NCBI RefSeq assembly: GCF_003063545.1
Contig: NZ_NESD01000001.1
Location: 1,194,790 to 1,258,789, forward strand
Source of the DNA: Limnohabitans sp. Jir61
GTDB taxonomy: Bacteria > Pseudomonadota > Gammaproteobacteria > Burkholderiales > Burkholderiaceae_C
DNA length: 64,000 bases
Direction of reading: 5' to 3'
Shown here: piece by piece, positions 33,798-43,124 of the stretch
How the letters are laid out: each line of letters opens with the position of its first letter
How positions within the stretch are numbered: position 1 is the stretch's first letter
Program-made: the position numbers and the translations under genes
The notes under the pieces: generated by a model
Told to the model about the DNA's origin: nothing
Seen by the model: only the letters and a program-made list of their open reading frames with translations
The model's database searches: none

Positions 33798-34241
33798 TTA
33801 GCGTAGAGATTTATTAGGCGGAATGCTCTCGATGACTTGGACTGTGATTTCCCCATTCGATAAGTCTTGTCGCGGGATATAAGCCTGCACCAGCCAGCCA
33901 GCTTGGCGATAAGCAGCAGAGACGGCATCTGTCAAATGCTTCAAATCATGCTGATTCAGGGGGCGATTGGCATAACCTGCGACAACCGATTGCAGTTGCT
34001 CGGCCGTAAAAAGCTGATTGCCGCTAAATTTGAAGACTTGAACCGTCAGCAAAGTCGATTCGCTCATCACCATGGCGGGCGGCAAGGCCTCACGCATTTG
34101 CGAGCTGCGTTGCATCTGACTTTGCCGCATCATTTGCTCGGTTTGGCGCATCAAAGCGCCGGCGTCGGGTATGGTTTGAGCCCAAACGCTAGGAACCGCG
34201 ATGAGCGCAATGCATAAGAACTCATACTTAGAATGTTTCAC
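33798..34241 (-). CDS. Orphan POTRA-domain protein (TpsB N-terminus without barrel)
   Basis: 147 residues: a signal peptide (LCIALIAVPSVWAQ), a Gln/Met/Arg-rich linker, then one POTRA_2-like domain (VQVFKFSGNQLFTAEQLQSVV...AYIPRQDLSNGEITVQVIES). The chain then stops. The arrangement is the same as the start of TpsB2 (DAGSLLRQSEQ..., FNFIGNTLISSDALTQPL, AYLPKQEIDEGIVTIQVVEA). It starts with GTG (34239-34241) after an AAAGG Shine-Dalgarno. It is the first gene before tpsB1/tpsA1, 130 bp upstream of tpsB1. Because TpsB1 has its own POTRA pair, this is either a remnant of a third TpsB or a periplasmic accessory protein that helps the giant substrate. The intact signal peptide and clean end favour a functional protein, but this is not proven. 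Confidence 0.8.
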   Translation of the reverse strand: MKHSKYEFLCIALIAVPSVWAQTIPDAGALMRQTEQMMRQSQMQRSSQMREALPPAMVMSESTLLTVQVFKFSGNQLFTAEQLQSVVAGYANRPLNQHDLKHLTDAVSAAYRQAGWLVQAYIPRQDLSNGEITVQVIESIPPNKSLR

Positions 34242-34272
34242 AACAAATACCTTTGCGAATGAGAAAACTTTT

Positions 34273-34689
34273 ATGTTGAACGTCTATTTTGCCGTGGCTG
34301 CCAATCGGGTGATTGTGGACTCGGTGACCAACCAGGTGTCGATCATTGATCTGTTTGAAAACCTTAAATCTACAGATTTTCCGGTTCTTGTGCCGAAGCT
34401 GAGTTTCTTGTTTTACGTGTCGCGTGAAAAACAAGATGCACCAGTTCACGATTTGAACCTCGTTTGCGAACTGGAAGACAAGTCAATTTTTGAGGTGTCC
34501 GTTCAACTCGAGTTTAAGAATGAAAATACGACACGCTTAGTTTTAGGTGTTGATGGTCTTACCCTGCCACACGCGGGCGTTCTGAAAGCCCGATTGATGG
34601 ACAAAACTGTCGAACTTGGCGCATTAGATTTAGCCATCGAGCAGATGCAGTCATTAGCGACCAACACAAAACCAGGACTTGCGCACTAG
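34273..34689 (+). CDS. Small conserved protein of unknown function (DUF6941-like)
   Basis: About 138 residues from the ATG at 34273 (an in-frame ATG at 34201 would overlap the divergent POTRA gene by 41 bp). The N-terminus LNVYFAVAANRVIVDSVTNQVSIIDLFENL, followed by a beta-rich middle, resembles the DUF6941 type of small cytosolic beta-proteins; this is recognition by pattern and not certain. No signal peptide is present. It is divergent from the orphan POTRA gene and convergent with tpsA2: its TAG (34687-34689) and the tpsA2 TAG on the other strand overlap in a CTAG palindrome. Its position between two TPS operons may be accidental. Confidence 0.6.
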   Translation: MLNVYFAVAANRVIVDSVTNQVSIIDLFENLKSTDFPVLVPKLSFLFYVSREKQDAPVHDLNLVCELEDKSIFEVSVQLEFKNENTTRLVLGVDGLTLPHAGVLKARLMDKTVELGALDLAIEQMQSLATNTKPGLAH

Positions 34690-37600
34690 GCTAAGCGGAA
34701 ATCGAGTTTCCATCCGTCCAGTTGGGTGAGAAGAATTTCTTGGCCTTCTTCTCTTGATGCATTAATGGTTTCTAGTGCCGCTGTTAAAACGAGTGGCATT
34801 TCATCGCGAACCATGTCTTTGGCGTCATCGTTTTGCACCACGATGACAATGTGATTGTTTTCAAGTCCCCCTTCAAACTCCACAAATTTGCCGCTGCTGC
34901 TCAGCACGGTAAAGCTACTGAAGACCTCGGGCAAGCTCTCCATGGCGCCGGTATTAGCGACCATAACTAAGGTGAGCTTAGATTTTGAAGGCTCTCGATC
35001 TGGAGATCGAGGGTTTGACTCTGTCGACTCCGGTTCCTGCACGGATTCTTCAGGGGCATCAATACTTGATTCATTTGACTCATTCAACGCAACATCAACC
35101 GGCACAAGTATTTGGCGTTGGCGCTGGCTCATCACCGATAACTGGGCGGGCGTGATTGCCACCACCTGTGTAGGAGACAAGGCTGACAACTGTTGGGTTG
35201 TCAGGGCTTGTAGCTGAGAGGGTACCAAGGCTTTGATTTGCTCGGGCGTCAATTCGCTGAGTTGAGCAGGTGTGATCTGTCGAACCTGAAGTCCAGACAT
35301 TTGGCGCAATTGCCCCATCTGAGTGGCCGCATCGTTTGCCGTGGGTGTCTTGCCTATCAAGGCCAATTGCTTAGGTGTCATCGCTGCCAACTGCTGCCAG
35401 CTGAGTGCAGCAATTTGTTGGGGCGACATTGCTTTGAGCTGCGGTTCAGACATGACAGCAACTTGCGCCAAGGTCATGGCTTGTAGTTGTTGCGGCGTGA
35501 AATTGGCAAATTGCTCTGCCGATAAATTTTCAATTTGCGTTGTGGTGAGGAATGCAACTTGCGATGGATCAATGCCAGCAACTTGAGCTTGACTCAAGCT
35601 GTTCAGTTGATCAACGCTCAGGCCTGCGAGCTGCTCTGAACTGAGCGCATTGATAATTTCTGGCGTAAACACCTGTAATTGCACCGTATCAAACAAGCCA
35701 ATTTGCGCTGCGGTGAGTGCCTTGAGCTGACCACCACCAACCAACACAGAGGTTTCTGCCAAGGTGAGCGGCTGCACATTGATGCGGGCTGTATCAACGA
35801 CGTTGACAGTGCCACTGGCGCCTGCGAGTGTGTAGTTGGGATTGTCTAAAGTGAGCGAATTGAAATCGACAACGCCTTGATTTCCGGGGGCAGCACTGGC
35901 CAAGGTAGCACGACCGACCACATTGACCGACGTGTTTGCCACTGCATTTCTGACGCTTAAGGTGCTGCCCGTCGCAGATGTATTGAGCAAACTGGTGCCA
36001 TCAAAGTTTTTTGTGCCGGATAAAGACACCGGCAAAGGATGGATGGTCAAGCTGTTATTCACCGTGCTAATGTTGTAATTGCTCAATGTGCCAACACTCA
36101 GGCTATCTGCATACGTTCCAACATTTGTTCCGCTTGCAAGGCCTGACAGACTTAGACCAATCGAGTTAGCGGTGTCTGTGCCTTGCAGACCGTTGACCGA
36201 ATAGGTGTTCATTTGGCTTAAGCCGTTGTAAATCTGTGTGGAGCTGTCTCCCGTCACGGTTAGCGGTGCTTTGTTGATGGTGCTGTGGGTATTGGCCGCA
36301 TAACTGACGGTGTAGTTGCCCCCCGCATTACCGTCACTGACGGTGATTCCAGAGACACTAACTGTTTTGTTATTAGTGCCTGCATTCGCATCTGTTAACG
36401 TAAATGTGCCGCCGCTGATCGAATCCAATACCCCGCCATTTGATGCGTTGTTATACAAGGTGCCACTGGTTACCACTAAGCTAGGTGCTGTGCTTGCGCC
36501 GGCCACCGAGGTGGTGCCGTCGTAGACCTTCACCACATCTGAGGTGGTCAAAGTCAGCGGTGCTTTGTTGATGGTGCTGTGGGTATTGGCCGCATAGCTG
36601 ACGGTGTAGTTGCCCCCTGCATTGCCATCACTGACGGTGACGCCAGACACACTCACGGTTTTGTTGTTGGTTCCGGCGTTCGCATCTGTGAACGCAAATG
36701 TGCCGCCGCTGATGGCATCTGTCACGCCACCGTTGGAGGCGTTGGCATACAAGGTGCCGTTCGTCACCACTAAACTGGGGGCTGTACTTGCACCCACTAC
36801 CGAGGTGGTGCCGTCATACACCTTGACCACATCTGAGGTGCTGAGCGTCAGTGGTGCTTTGTTGATGGTGCTGTGGGTGTTGGCCGCATAGCTGACGGTG
36901 TAGTTGCCCCCTGCATTGCCATCACTGACGGTGACGCCAGACACACTCACGGTTTTGTTGTTGGTTCCGGCATTCGCATCTGTGAACGCAAATGTGCCGC
37001 CGCTGATGGCATCTGTCACACCACCGTTGGAGGCGTTGGCGTACAAGGTGCCGCTCGTCACCACCAAGCTAGGTGCTGTGCTTGCACCTGCCACCGAGGT
37101 GGCGCCGTCGTAGACCTTGACCACATCTGCGGTGCTCAGCGTCAGTGGCGCTTTGTTGATGGTGCTATGGGTGTTGGCCAAATAGCTGACGGTGTAGTTA
37201 CCGCCTGCATTGCCATCGTTAATGGTGACGCCAGACACACTCACGGTTTTGTTATTGGTTCCGGCGTTCGCATCTGTGAACGCAAATGTGCCGCCGCTGA
37301 TGGCATCCGTCACGCCACCGTTGGAGGCGTTGGCGTACAAGGTGCCGCTCGTCACCACCAGGCTCGGTGCTATGCTTGCCCCTGCCACAGACGTGGTGCC
37401 GTTATAGACCTTCACCACATCTGAGGTGGTCAAAGTCAGCAGAGCTTTGTTGATGCCCCCCGTCATTCCTGTTGGCTCAATCAATGAATAGTTGGCAGCT
37501 TTTGTGCCTGAAATTGCATACGCTGGGGTCACAGCAATGCCAGTTCCCGCATTGGCGGAGGCAAACGTTCCCGTCAATGTTGAAAGACTGACGAATGAAG

Positions 37601-40600
37601 CATCTGCTGCGATCACGCCGTTCAATGTGCCTGTCAATGCGGCCGTGGTTGTGCCGTCATACACCTTAGTTGTCACCAGAGGATTTGAAATAGTCAGATC
37701 TTTTGTGACGATCGTGCCCGTCATGCCTACAGGCTGCGTCAATGAATAGTTGCTGGCTTTGGTACCCGAGATTGCATAACTGGGGGTCACTGCAATGCCG
37801 CTTCCTGCATTGAAGGACGCGTAGGTGCCTGTGAGCGTTGAAAGATTCACCAACAACGTGTCTGCAGGGATCACACCATTCAAAGTTCCCGTCAATGCAG
37901 CCGTGGTGGTGCCGTCATACACCTTGGTCGTGACCAAAGGAGACGAAATGGTCAATGCTTTGGCGGTGATGGCGCCGCTGAGGCCCGTTGGCTGAGTCAA
38001 TGAATAGTTCGCAGCACCTGTACCGGTGATGGCATAACTCGGTGTGACTGCAATGCCATTGCCCACATCAGACGAGGCAAATGTGCCACTGAGTGTGCTC
38101 AGACTCACCACATCGGCGCCTAAAACGCCGTTCAACGTGCCCGTCAAGCTCGCGCTTGTGGTGCCGTCATAGACCTTGCTGGTCACAGCACCACTTGAGA
38201 TGGTTAGCGCTTTACGTGTCAGTGTGAGCGTATTCGTGGTGTTGGTACTCGGCGTGGTGTTTGCGCCGACATTCAACTGGTAGTTGGCCTGAGAACTATT
38301 GGACAGCGTCAGTGAGGTGATGCTGCTTGCGCTGGCTACGCTTGCGCTGTCGATCACCATGCTGCTCACTGTGGCAGCGGCATCTATCGGTACTAAGCCA
38401 TACAACGTGGCCGACGTCGGCGTAACCGTTGTGGAATTGGCGTAGACCGCGCTGGCAGATATGCCCAACGGCGCTTTTGTGATAGAGCCGCTGTACGTTT
38501 GAAGTTTATAGTTTGAACTACTCAAACTGAGTCCGCTCAAGGTGATGGTGTTTGCGCTTGCCACCGTCGCTGCGTTGTAATTTGCCGCTAAAGATGAAAC
38601 ACTCAGAATGACAGCATCACTGGTGTACGGCACACCATCAGCGCTTGAACCGGTGCCTACTGCCTCGCTAGCCAATAACGCAGGAGTTCCTGTGACACTG
38701 GCGCTTGTTGTGCCGTCGTAGACCTTGCTGTTGGCGACAGTAGCCCCCGTCAAACTCAATGCTTTTTGACTTAAGGTGACAGTATTAGTTGTGTTGTTGC
38801 CTGCAGGCGTATAGGCTGATGAATTCAACGTATAGTTTGCTTCATCACCGGTTGAAAGCGTCAATGAACTGATGCGGTTTGCAACGCCAACGTCCTTGCT
38901 ATTCATAGTGACGTTACTGGCGGTTGCCCCTACATCGACGCCTACCAAACCGGTCATCGTGAGACTTGTTGGGGTGATCACGGTGGATCCAGAATACACG
39001 GCCGTCGCCGAGACACCCAGCGGCGCTCGGCTCAGCGTCACTGTGTTGGTGGTATTCGTCCCAAGAGAAGTATTGCTTGAGGTGTTCAGAACATAGTTAC
39101 CTTGCGCACCATTGGAGAGCACCAAAGAGCTGACGAGATTGGCAGATGACACGTTTTTGTTGTTAACCACCACACTCGTCAATGTGGCCGCGGCGTCTCC
39201 CCCCACTAACCCCGTCAATGTGTAGCTGGTGGGCGTGACGGTGGTCGCACCTGAATAGACGGCTTGCAAAGAGATGCCCAATGGTGCCGCTGTGATGGTT
39301 CCGTTGCTTCCCGTAATGCTTGTACTCGCCGATGGCAAATAGTAATTTGCAGCATCTGCACCACTGAGCGTCAAGCCCGACAGTGTGTATCCAACGTTTG
39401 CAGCCCCAAGGGTCTTGCTGGCAAACAGTCCCGTACCGCCCAGTGAAACGACATCGTTTGGCACCAAGCCAGACAAGTTGAATGACAGGTTGTTGAAGTT
39501 AAGTGTGCGGGCGCCGTCGTAGGCTTTGCTCGGTGCTTGGGTCAAGCTTGGTGTGATGGCCGTCGGCATAACCGTCAAGCTACCAATTACCGTTGGGCTA
39601 CTCAAGGTCGAGCTATTAGAAATACCGCTGGCACCTAATTGATAAGTGCCTGTGACCAGGGAATGCGAGGCACTGCTGGTGTTCGGAGATTGCGGGACCA
39701 AAGAAAATTGTTCGCTCCCACCATTGGGATCTGTGACGGTAACCACACTGCCACTGAGACTCGCACGAGACGTTAAATCAACCGTGCTTTGCGATACAGA
39801 GTCAAAGTATTGAACCGAACTTAAAGAGTATGTGGGTGTGCTGCCGTATGAAGCGGTTTGGTTTGCAACTCGGACCACCAATTGATTGGCTGGAAGAATT
39901 TGATAATTTCCGGGCACATAGGCGAAGTCATAGTTTTTTGAGGTGAGTCCAGACGCTGTCAGTGCCCCTGTGAATGTGCCTATCGATTCACTGTTGGGTG
40001 AGCCGTTAACGACCGTGCTGCCATCAGGAGGGTTCGTGTTGCGCGCAATGGCGAGCGTACCGCCAAGCGCCGCGCTAGACTGACCGTTGACAAAACCACT
40101 GTAGGACACACCGGCATACCCTGGTGTGTCGACCTGCCCTTGAGCTTTGGCATCGCTATTGACGCTCACTTGCAGCGGTGCTTTTTGAATTGTGTAGGTG
40201 CTTGGGTAGGCGTAGAGCGAATAGCCTGAGGACATCGTCCCGCCCAAAACTAGTCCCGATACATATTTGATGCTGTAGGTACCGGCGTCGGTGCTGTTGT
40301 TGATGTTGTACGCGGCAACACCGCTCACGTTCAGACTAGGGCCTTGAACCACTTGGGTCAAGCTACCGTCATAGAGCGAATACGAAAACGTCAGGTTTCC
40401 ATAAAAACCGTTTGTGACTGTTTCATACACATAGATAGGGACGCCAGGAGCAGGCGATGGCACGGGCAAGTTTTTTAAGACGATGGCACCACCGCTGAGC
40501 TGCCAATAACTTGCATCCAAACCAGGAAGCAAAGTGTTGTTTCCGGTCAGACTCGTGCCGTAGTAAACATGCGTACTTGAATTCGAGCTGGCGTTGCTGC

Positions 40601-43121
40601 CGTAGGTTGAGTAGCTGTTGGTGAGCGTTAACGAGGGGGCCCATCCCATGAGTCCACCCACCGAGATCGTGCCTGATGTGCTGGTCAGTGAGCCCGGTTC
40701 AAAATAGGTGTACGAGTTATTCGCCACCACTGGCGTGCCATACGCCTGCCCAATCAAGCCACCCACGCCCCAGTAGCCCGCTTGCTTCACTTGAATATTG
40801 CCGGACACGTAGGTGGAAGAGATGTTGATCTGACCTCCGCTCCCCGGCGCAGAGCCACTGGTTGATGCGCTGGCATCACCCACGATGCCACCTATCGATG
40901 ATGCAGTGATGCCTAAGACGTTCGTGTTGTTGACGTTCAAGCTTGCGACGCTGTTTGAAATTTGGCTGTAGACAGCGCTTGCGCCATAAGTCTGGCCAAT
41001 GATGCCCCCGCCCCAGTAGCCATTGATGCTCAGCGTTGACACGTTGCTTGTGTTTTGCACAAACGTGATGCCGTTGCCAGAAAACGTATTGGGTGCCGCG
41101 CTCGTACCGCCCGTGACGCGCCCGACCAAACCACCGACAGCATAGTTAGAGTAAGTGGCCGAACCTGTGGACGGCCCCGTCAGCGTGAATATCTCATTGA
41201 GCAACAGGTTGCTAATTTTGGCCCCGTTGGATGCTTGTGCAAAAAAACCAATGTTGCAGGTGCTTGTGCAGCTATTGACCAAACGAATACCGCTGACGGT
41301 ATTGCCCAACCCATCAAAACTGCCTTGGAAATTACCTGCATACACAGCGTTTGTATATGTTGCAGGTGTATTCAAACTCTGACCCAACGCGTAATAACCG
41401 CCCGTGGCGGCCATTAGCTGAAGGTCTGCAATGGATTGAAGCAAGGTGTAAGACTGATTGCCAATCTTCAACTGCGCGCCACTGCCCGTCATAGAGATGT
41501 AGTTGCTGCCGGCATTGGTCATGTCCAACCGGTAATAGGTGCCAGCGCTGGGCGCTGAACTGGCGGTAGAGCCGCCATAGAACAAGTTCAAGCTAGCCGT
41601 TGTACCGCTGGAGGTGATGGGGGCTGCGATGTAGATGTTGTTGCTTGCCGATAGCGTGAGCGATGCATTGGTGGTCCATGTCAGCGGAGCATTGACATAC
41701 AAATTACCACCGCCTGCCACTGTGTTGGTACAGCTCACCGTACATGTGGCGACTGTGCTGGCTTGTACGCTCACTGCAGTGTTTGCTTCGAGGGCAGAAT
41801 TGATGACGTTGGCAGTAGACGCATCGACCGTTAAGTCGATGGGGTCAATGAGCCAATGGCCTTGGTTGCCTGCTTGAAATTGGCCCTTGAGCTCCAAGTG
41901 ATGGCCAGAGGTTTCAATGTGACCACCCTGCCCACCTTGTGCCCCCGCTTGCGTAGAGATAGCGCCTGCGACAACTGTTTGGGCGTTTTCATTTTTGACA
42001 TCGCTCCAAAGCACCACTTGTCCGCCATCGCCTTGGTTGATCGCGTTTGCATCAATGCGTGAACCGGCTTCCATCGTCACCTTGGTGGCTTGACGAAGCT
42101 GACCACCGCCCTGCCACTCGCCACCGACAAGCACGGTGCCTCCGCCGGTTGCGCCGGATGCGTCTATCTTGCTGTTGGTGGCTAGGGTGATCTCATCACC
42201 CTCTAAAACAATCTTGCCCCCTTTGCTGACCAAGCTGTTGGCTTCTAAGGTGCCGCTGTTTTTGACAACGCCCGCTTGAAGCTTGTTCAACGCCACAGCT
42301 GACAAAATAATTTGACCATCGGGGGCTTGTACCGCCAGTTTGTTTTCAACCAAACTGGCAATGGTGGTTGGCGTTGTAGAAATACCGGCTAGGCTATTGC
42401 TGCCCGAAAAGTTAAGGGTGACGACCTCGCCTGCAGCCATGGCCACTGTGCCAGCTTTGGCAATCACAACGCCTGAGTTTTGTACTTGCGGTGCGAGCAA
42501 AGCGATGTAGCCACCGAGTGCTGCAGTGAGTTTTCCTTCATTGACCACCTTGGCTGTTGTACCGTTTCGCTCAAACTGGTACTTGCTCGTCATGAAGTTG
42601 TCGTCACTGATGCTGTGGGTCGTGGCCGTCAGTGACCCAACATCGACCTGGGCAGAGGGTGCGAAATACACCCCACTGGGGTTGACCAAAAACACTTGCC
42701 CATTGGAAGTTATTTGCCCAAAGATTTGGCTTGGATTTGAGCCTGTGACACGGTTGAGTGTCGTGCTAGTGCTGCTTGGAAGGTTGAAGTTAACTTGTGC
42801 ATTGGCCCCAACATTAAATGTGCTCCAGTTAACAACAGCATTTGACGTGGTTTGATTCACCACCATCGTTGCCCCTGTTTGCGTGATGCTTGCCGCGCCT
42901 CGCATCACGCTCGCACCAGTCGGGAGTTGTGTTGTCGGTGGCGCTTGCTGAGCGTGCGATAGCGTAGCGACTCCGCCTAAGGTTACAAGGGCTAACGCCC
43001 CTACAAAAGCCGCAGCGGCGCGTTTAGCCCCACCACCCTTGCCTGAGCGGCGAGCTGTCTCTGGCGCAACGTGCCAAGATTGGGTGATGTACGACCAAAC
43101 GTGCCGATAGTTCCGGTTCAT
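34686..43121 (-). CDS. Second TPS exoprotein (TpsA2, FHA-like adhesin, 2,811 aa)
   Basis: Residues 1-36 are an ESPR-type extended signal (MNRNYRHVWSYITQSWHVAPE), then a hydrophobic core and cleavage near A57|Q58. The TPS domain is about 60-330 (NPSGVYFAPS, WSTFNVG), followed by a beta-helix ending GHWLIDPIDLTVD. GLUG-like repeats (VGGLVG, IGGIVG, VGGLIG) occupy about 560-880, and MBG/YDG repeats about 980-2400, four of them near-identical. Twenty-three octads (2469-2671) follow, then a Ser/Glu-rich linker and a unique C-terminal domain (LTLVMVANTGAM...LDGWKLDFRLA). Cysteines occur as two CxxxC pairs. It starts 3 bp after tpsB2 stops, so the operon is tpsB2-tpsA2. The expected role is a secreted surface adhesin. 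The octad link to the gene at 2780-4540 is unusual. Confidence 0.92.
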   Translation of the reverse strand: MNRNYRHVWSYITQSWHVAPETARRSGKGGGAKRAAAAFVGALALVTLGGVATLSHAQQAPPTTQLPTGASVMRGAASITQTGATMVVNQTTSNAVVNWSTFNVGANAQVNFNLPSSTSTTLNRVTGSNPSQIFGQITSNGQVFLVNPSGVYFAPSAQVDVGSLTATTHSISDDNFMTSKYQFERNGTTAKVVNEGKLTAALGGYIALLAPQVQNSGVVIAKAGTVAMAAGEVVTLNFSGSNSLAGISTTPTTIASLVENKLAVQAPDGQIILSAVALNKLQAGVVKNSGTLEANSLVSKGGKIVLEGDEITLATNSKIDASGATGGGTVLVGGEWQGGGQLRQATKVTMEAGSRIDANAINQGDGGQVVLWSDVKNENAQTVVAGAISTQAGAQGGQGGHIETSGHHLELKGQFQAGNQGHWLIDPIDLTVDASTANVINSALEANTAVSVQASTVATCTVSCTNTVAGGGNLYVNAPLTWTTNASLTLSASNNIYIAAPITSSGTTASLNLFYGGSTASSAPSAGTYYRLDMTNAGSNYISMTGSGAQLKIGNQSYTLLQSIADLQLMAATGGYYALGQSLNTPATYTNAVYAGNFQGSFDGLGNTVSGIRLVNSCTSTCNIGFFAQASNGAKISNLLLNEIFTLTGPSTGSATYSNYAVGGLVGRVTGGTSAAPNTFSGNGITFVQNTSNVSTLSINGYWGGGIIGQTYGASAVYSQISNSVASLNVNNTNVLGITASSIGGIVGDASASTSGSAPGSGGQINISSTYVSGNIQVKQAGYWGVGGLIGQAYGTPVVANNSYTYFEPGSLTSTSGTISVGGLMGWAPSLTLTNSYSTYGSNASSNSSTHVYYGTSLTGNNTLLPGLDASYWQLSGGAIVLKNLPVPSPAPGVPIYVYETVTNGFYGNLTFSYSLYDGSLTQVVQGPSLNVSGVAAYNINNSTDAGTYSIKYVSGLVLGGTMSSGYSLYAYPSTYTIQKAPLQVSVNSDAKAQGQVDTPGYAGVSYSGFVNGQSSAALGGTLAIARNTNPPDGSTVVNGSPNSESIGTFTGALTASGLTSKNYDFAYVPGNYQILPANQLVVRVANQTASYGSTPTYSLSSVQYFDSVSQSTVDLTSRASLSGSVVTVTDPNGGSEQFSLVPQSPNTSSASHSLVTGTYQLGASGISNSSTLSSPTVIGSLTVMPTAITPSLTQAPSKAYDGARTLNFNNLSFNLSGLVPNDVVSLGGTGLFASKTLGAANVGYTLSGLTLSGADAANYYLPSASTSITGSNGTITAAPLGISLQAVYSGATTVTPTSYTLTGLVGGDAAATLTSVVVNNKNVSSANLVSSLVLSNGAQGNYVLNTSSNTSLGTNTTNTVTLSRAPLGVSATAVYSGSTVITPTSLTMTGLVGVDVGATASNVTMNSKDVGVANRISSLTLSTGDEANYTLNSSAYTPAGNNTTNTVTLSQKALSLTGATVANSKVYDGTTSASVTGTPALLASEAVGTGSSADGVPYTSDAVILSVSSLAANYNAATVASANTITLSGLSLSSSNYKLQTYSGSITKAPLGISASAVYANSTTVTPTSATLYGLVPIDAAATVSSMVIDSASVASASSITSLTLSNSSQANYQLNVGANTTPSTNTTNTLTLTRKALTISSGAVTSKVYDGTTSASLTGTLNGVLGADVVSLSTLSGTFASSDVGNGIAVTPSYAITGTGAANYSLTQPTGLSGAITAKALTISSPLVTTKVYDGTTTAALTGTLNGVIPADTLLVNLSTLTGTYASFNAGSGIAVTPSYAISGTKASNYSLTQPVGMTGTIVTKDLTISNPLVTTKVYDGTTTAALTGTLNGVIAADASFVSLSTLTGTFASANAGTGIAVTPAYAISGTKAANYSLIEPTGMTGGINKALLTLTTSDVVKVYNGTTSVAGASIAPSLVVTSGTLYANASNGGVTDAISGGTFAFTDANAGTNNKTVSVSGVTINDGNAGGNYTVSYLANTHSTINKAPLTLSTADVVKVYDGATSVAGASTAPSLVVTSGTLYANASNGGVTDAISGGTFAFTDANAGTNNKTVSVSGVTVSDGNAGGNYTVSYAANTHSTINKAPLTLSTSDVVKVYDGTTSVVGASTAPSLVVTNGTLYANASNGGVTDAISGGTFAFTDANAGTNNKTVSVSGVTVSDGNAGGNYTVSYAANTHSTINKAPLTLTTSDVVKVYDGTTSVAGASTAPSLVVTSGTLYNNASNGGVLDSISGGTFTLTDANAGTNNKTVSVSGITVSDGNAGGNYTVSYAANTHSTINKAPLTVTGDSSTQIYNGLSQMNTYSVNGLQGTDTANSIGLSLSGLASGTNVGTYADSLSVGTLSNYNISTVNNSLTIHPLPVSLSGTKNFDGTSLLNTSATGSTLSVRNAVANTSVNVVGRATLASAAPGNQGVVDFNSLTLDNPNYTLAGASGTVNVVDTARINVQPLTLAETSVLVGGGQLKALTAAQIGLFDTVQLQVFTPEIINALSSEQLAGLSVDQLNSLSQAQVAGIDPSQVAFLTTTQIENLSAEQFANFTPQQLQAMTLAQVAVMSEPQLKAMSPQQIAALSWQQLAAMTPKQLALIGKTPTANDAATQMGQLRQMSGLQVRQITPAQLSELTPEQIKALVPSQLQALTTQQLSALSPTQVVAITPAQLSVMSQRQRQILVPVDVALNESNESSIDAPEESVQEPESTESNPRSPDREPSKSKLTLVMVANTGAMESLPEVFSSFTVLSSSGKFVEFEGGLENNHIVIVVQNDDAKDMVRDEMPLVLTAALETINASREEGQEILLTQLDGWKLDFRLA
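35109..35717 (-). repeat. 23 octads near the C-terminus of TpsA2
   Basis: Fifteen consecutive octads (LTAAQIGL ... MTPKQLAL), a 19-residue linker, then eight more (MSGLQVRQ ... MSQRQRQI). The length, 609 nt = 203 residues = 23 x 8 + 19, shows no other phase break. The consensus is the same as in the free-standing protein, with more Pro at position 3. Confidence 0.88.
36268..37443 (-). repeat. Four tandem 294-bp repeats in tpsA2
   Basis: The marker GCTTTGTTGAT recurs at 36268, 36562, 36856, 37150 and 37444, exactly 294 bp apart. Each unit encodes 98 residues (APLTLSTSDVVKVYDGTTSV...GGNYTVSY..NTHSTINK). Copies differ by only a few bases, which indicates recent amplification or ongoing homogenisation. 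Confidence 0.92.
37444..38220 (-). repeat. Three YDG repeats of about 86 residues in tpsA2
   Basis: Three consecutive units read TTKVYDGTTTAALTGTLNGV...STLTGTFAS...GIAVTP.YAISGT.A.NYSL..P.GMTG. They are closely related to one another but more diverged than the adjoining 294-bp units. Confidence 0.8.
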
Positions 43122-43124
43122 GCC

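Noticed and set aside
36268-37443. Tandem 294-bp units as a possible transposon or satellite array
   Set aside because: They maintain the tpsA2 frame (98 codons each) and show no terminal inverted repeats or transposase.
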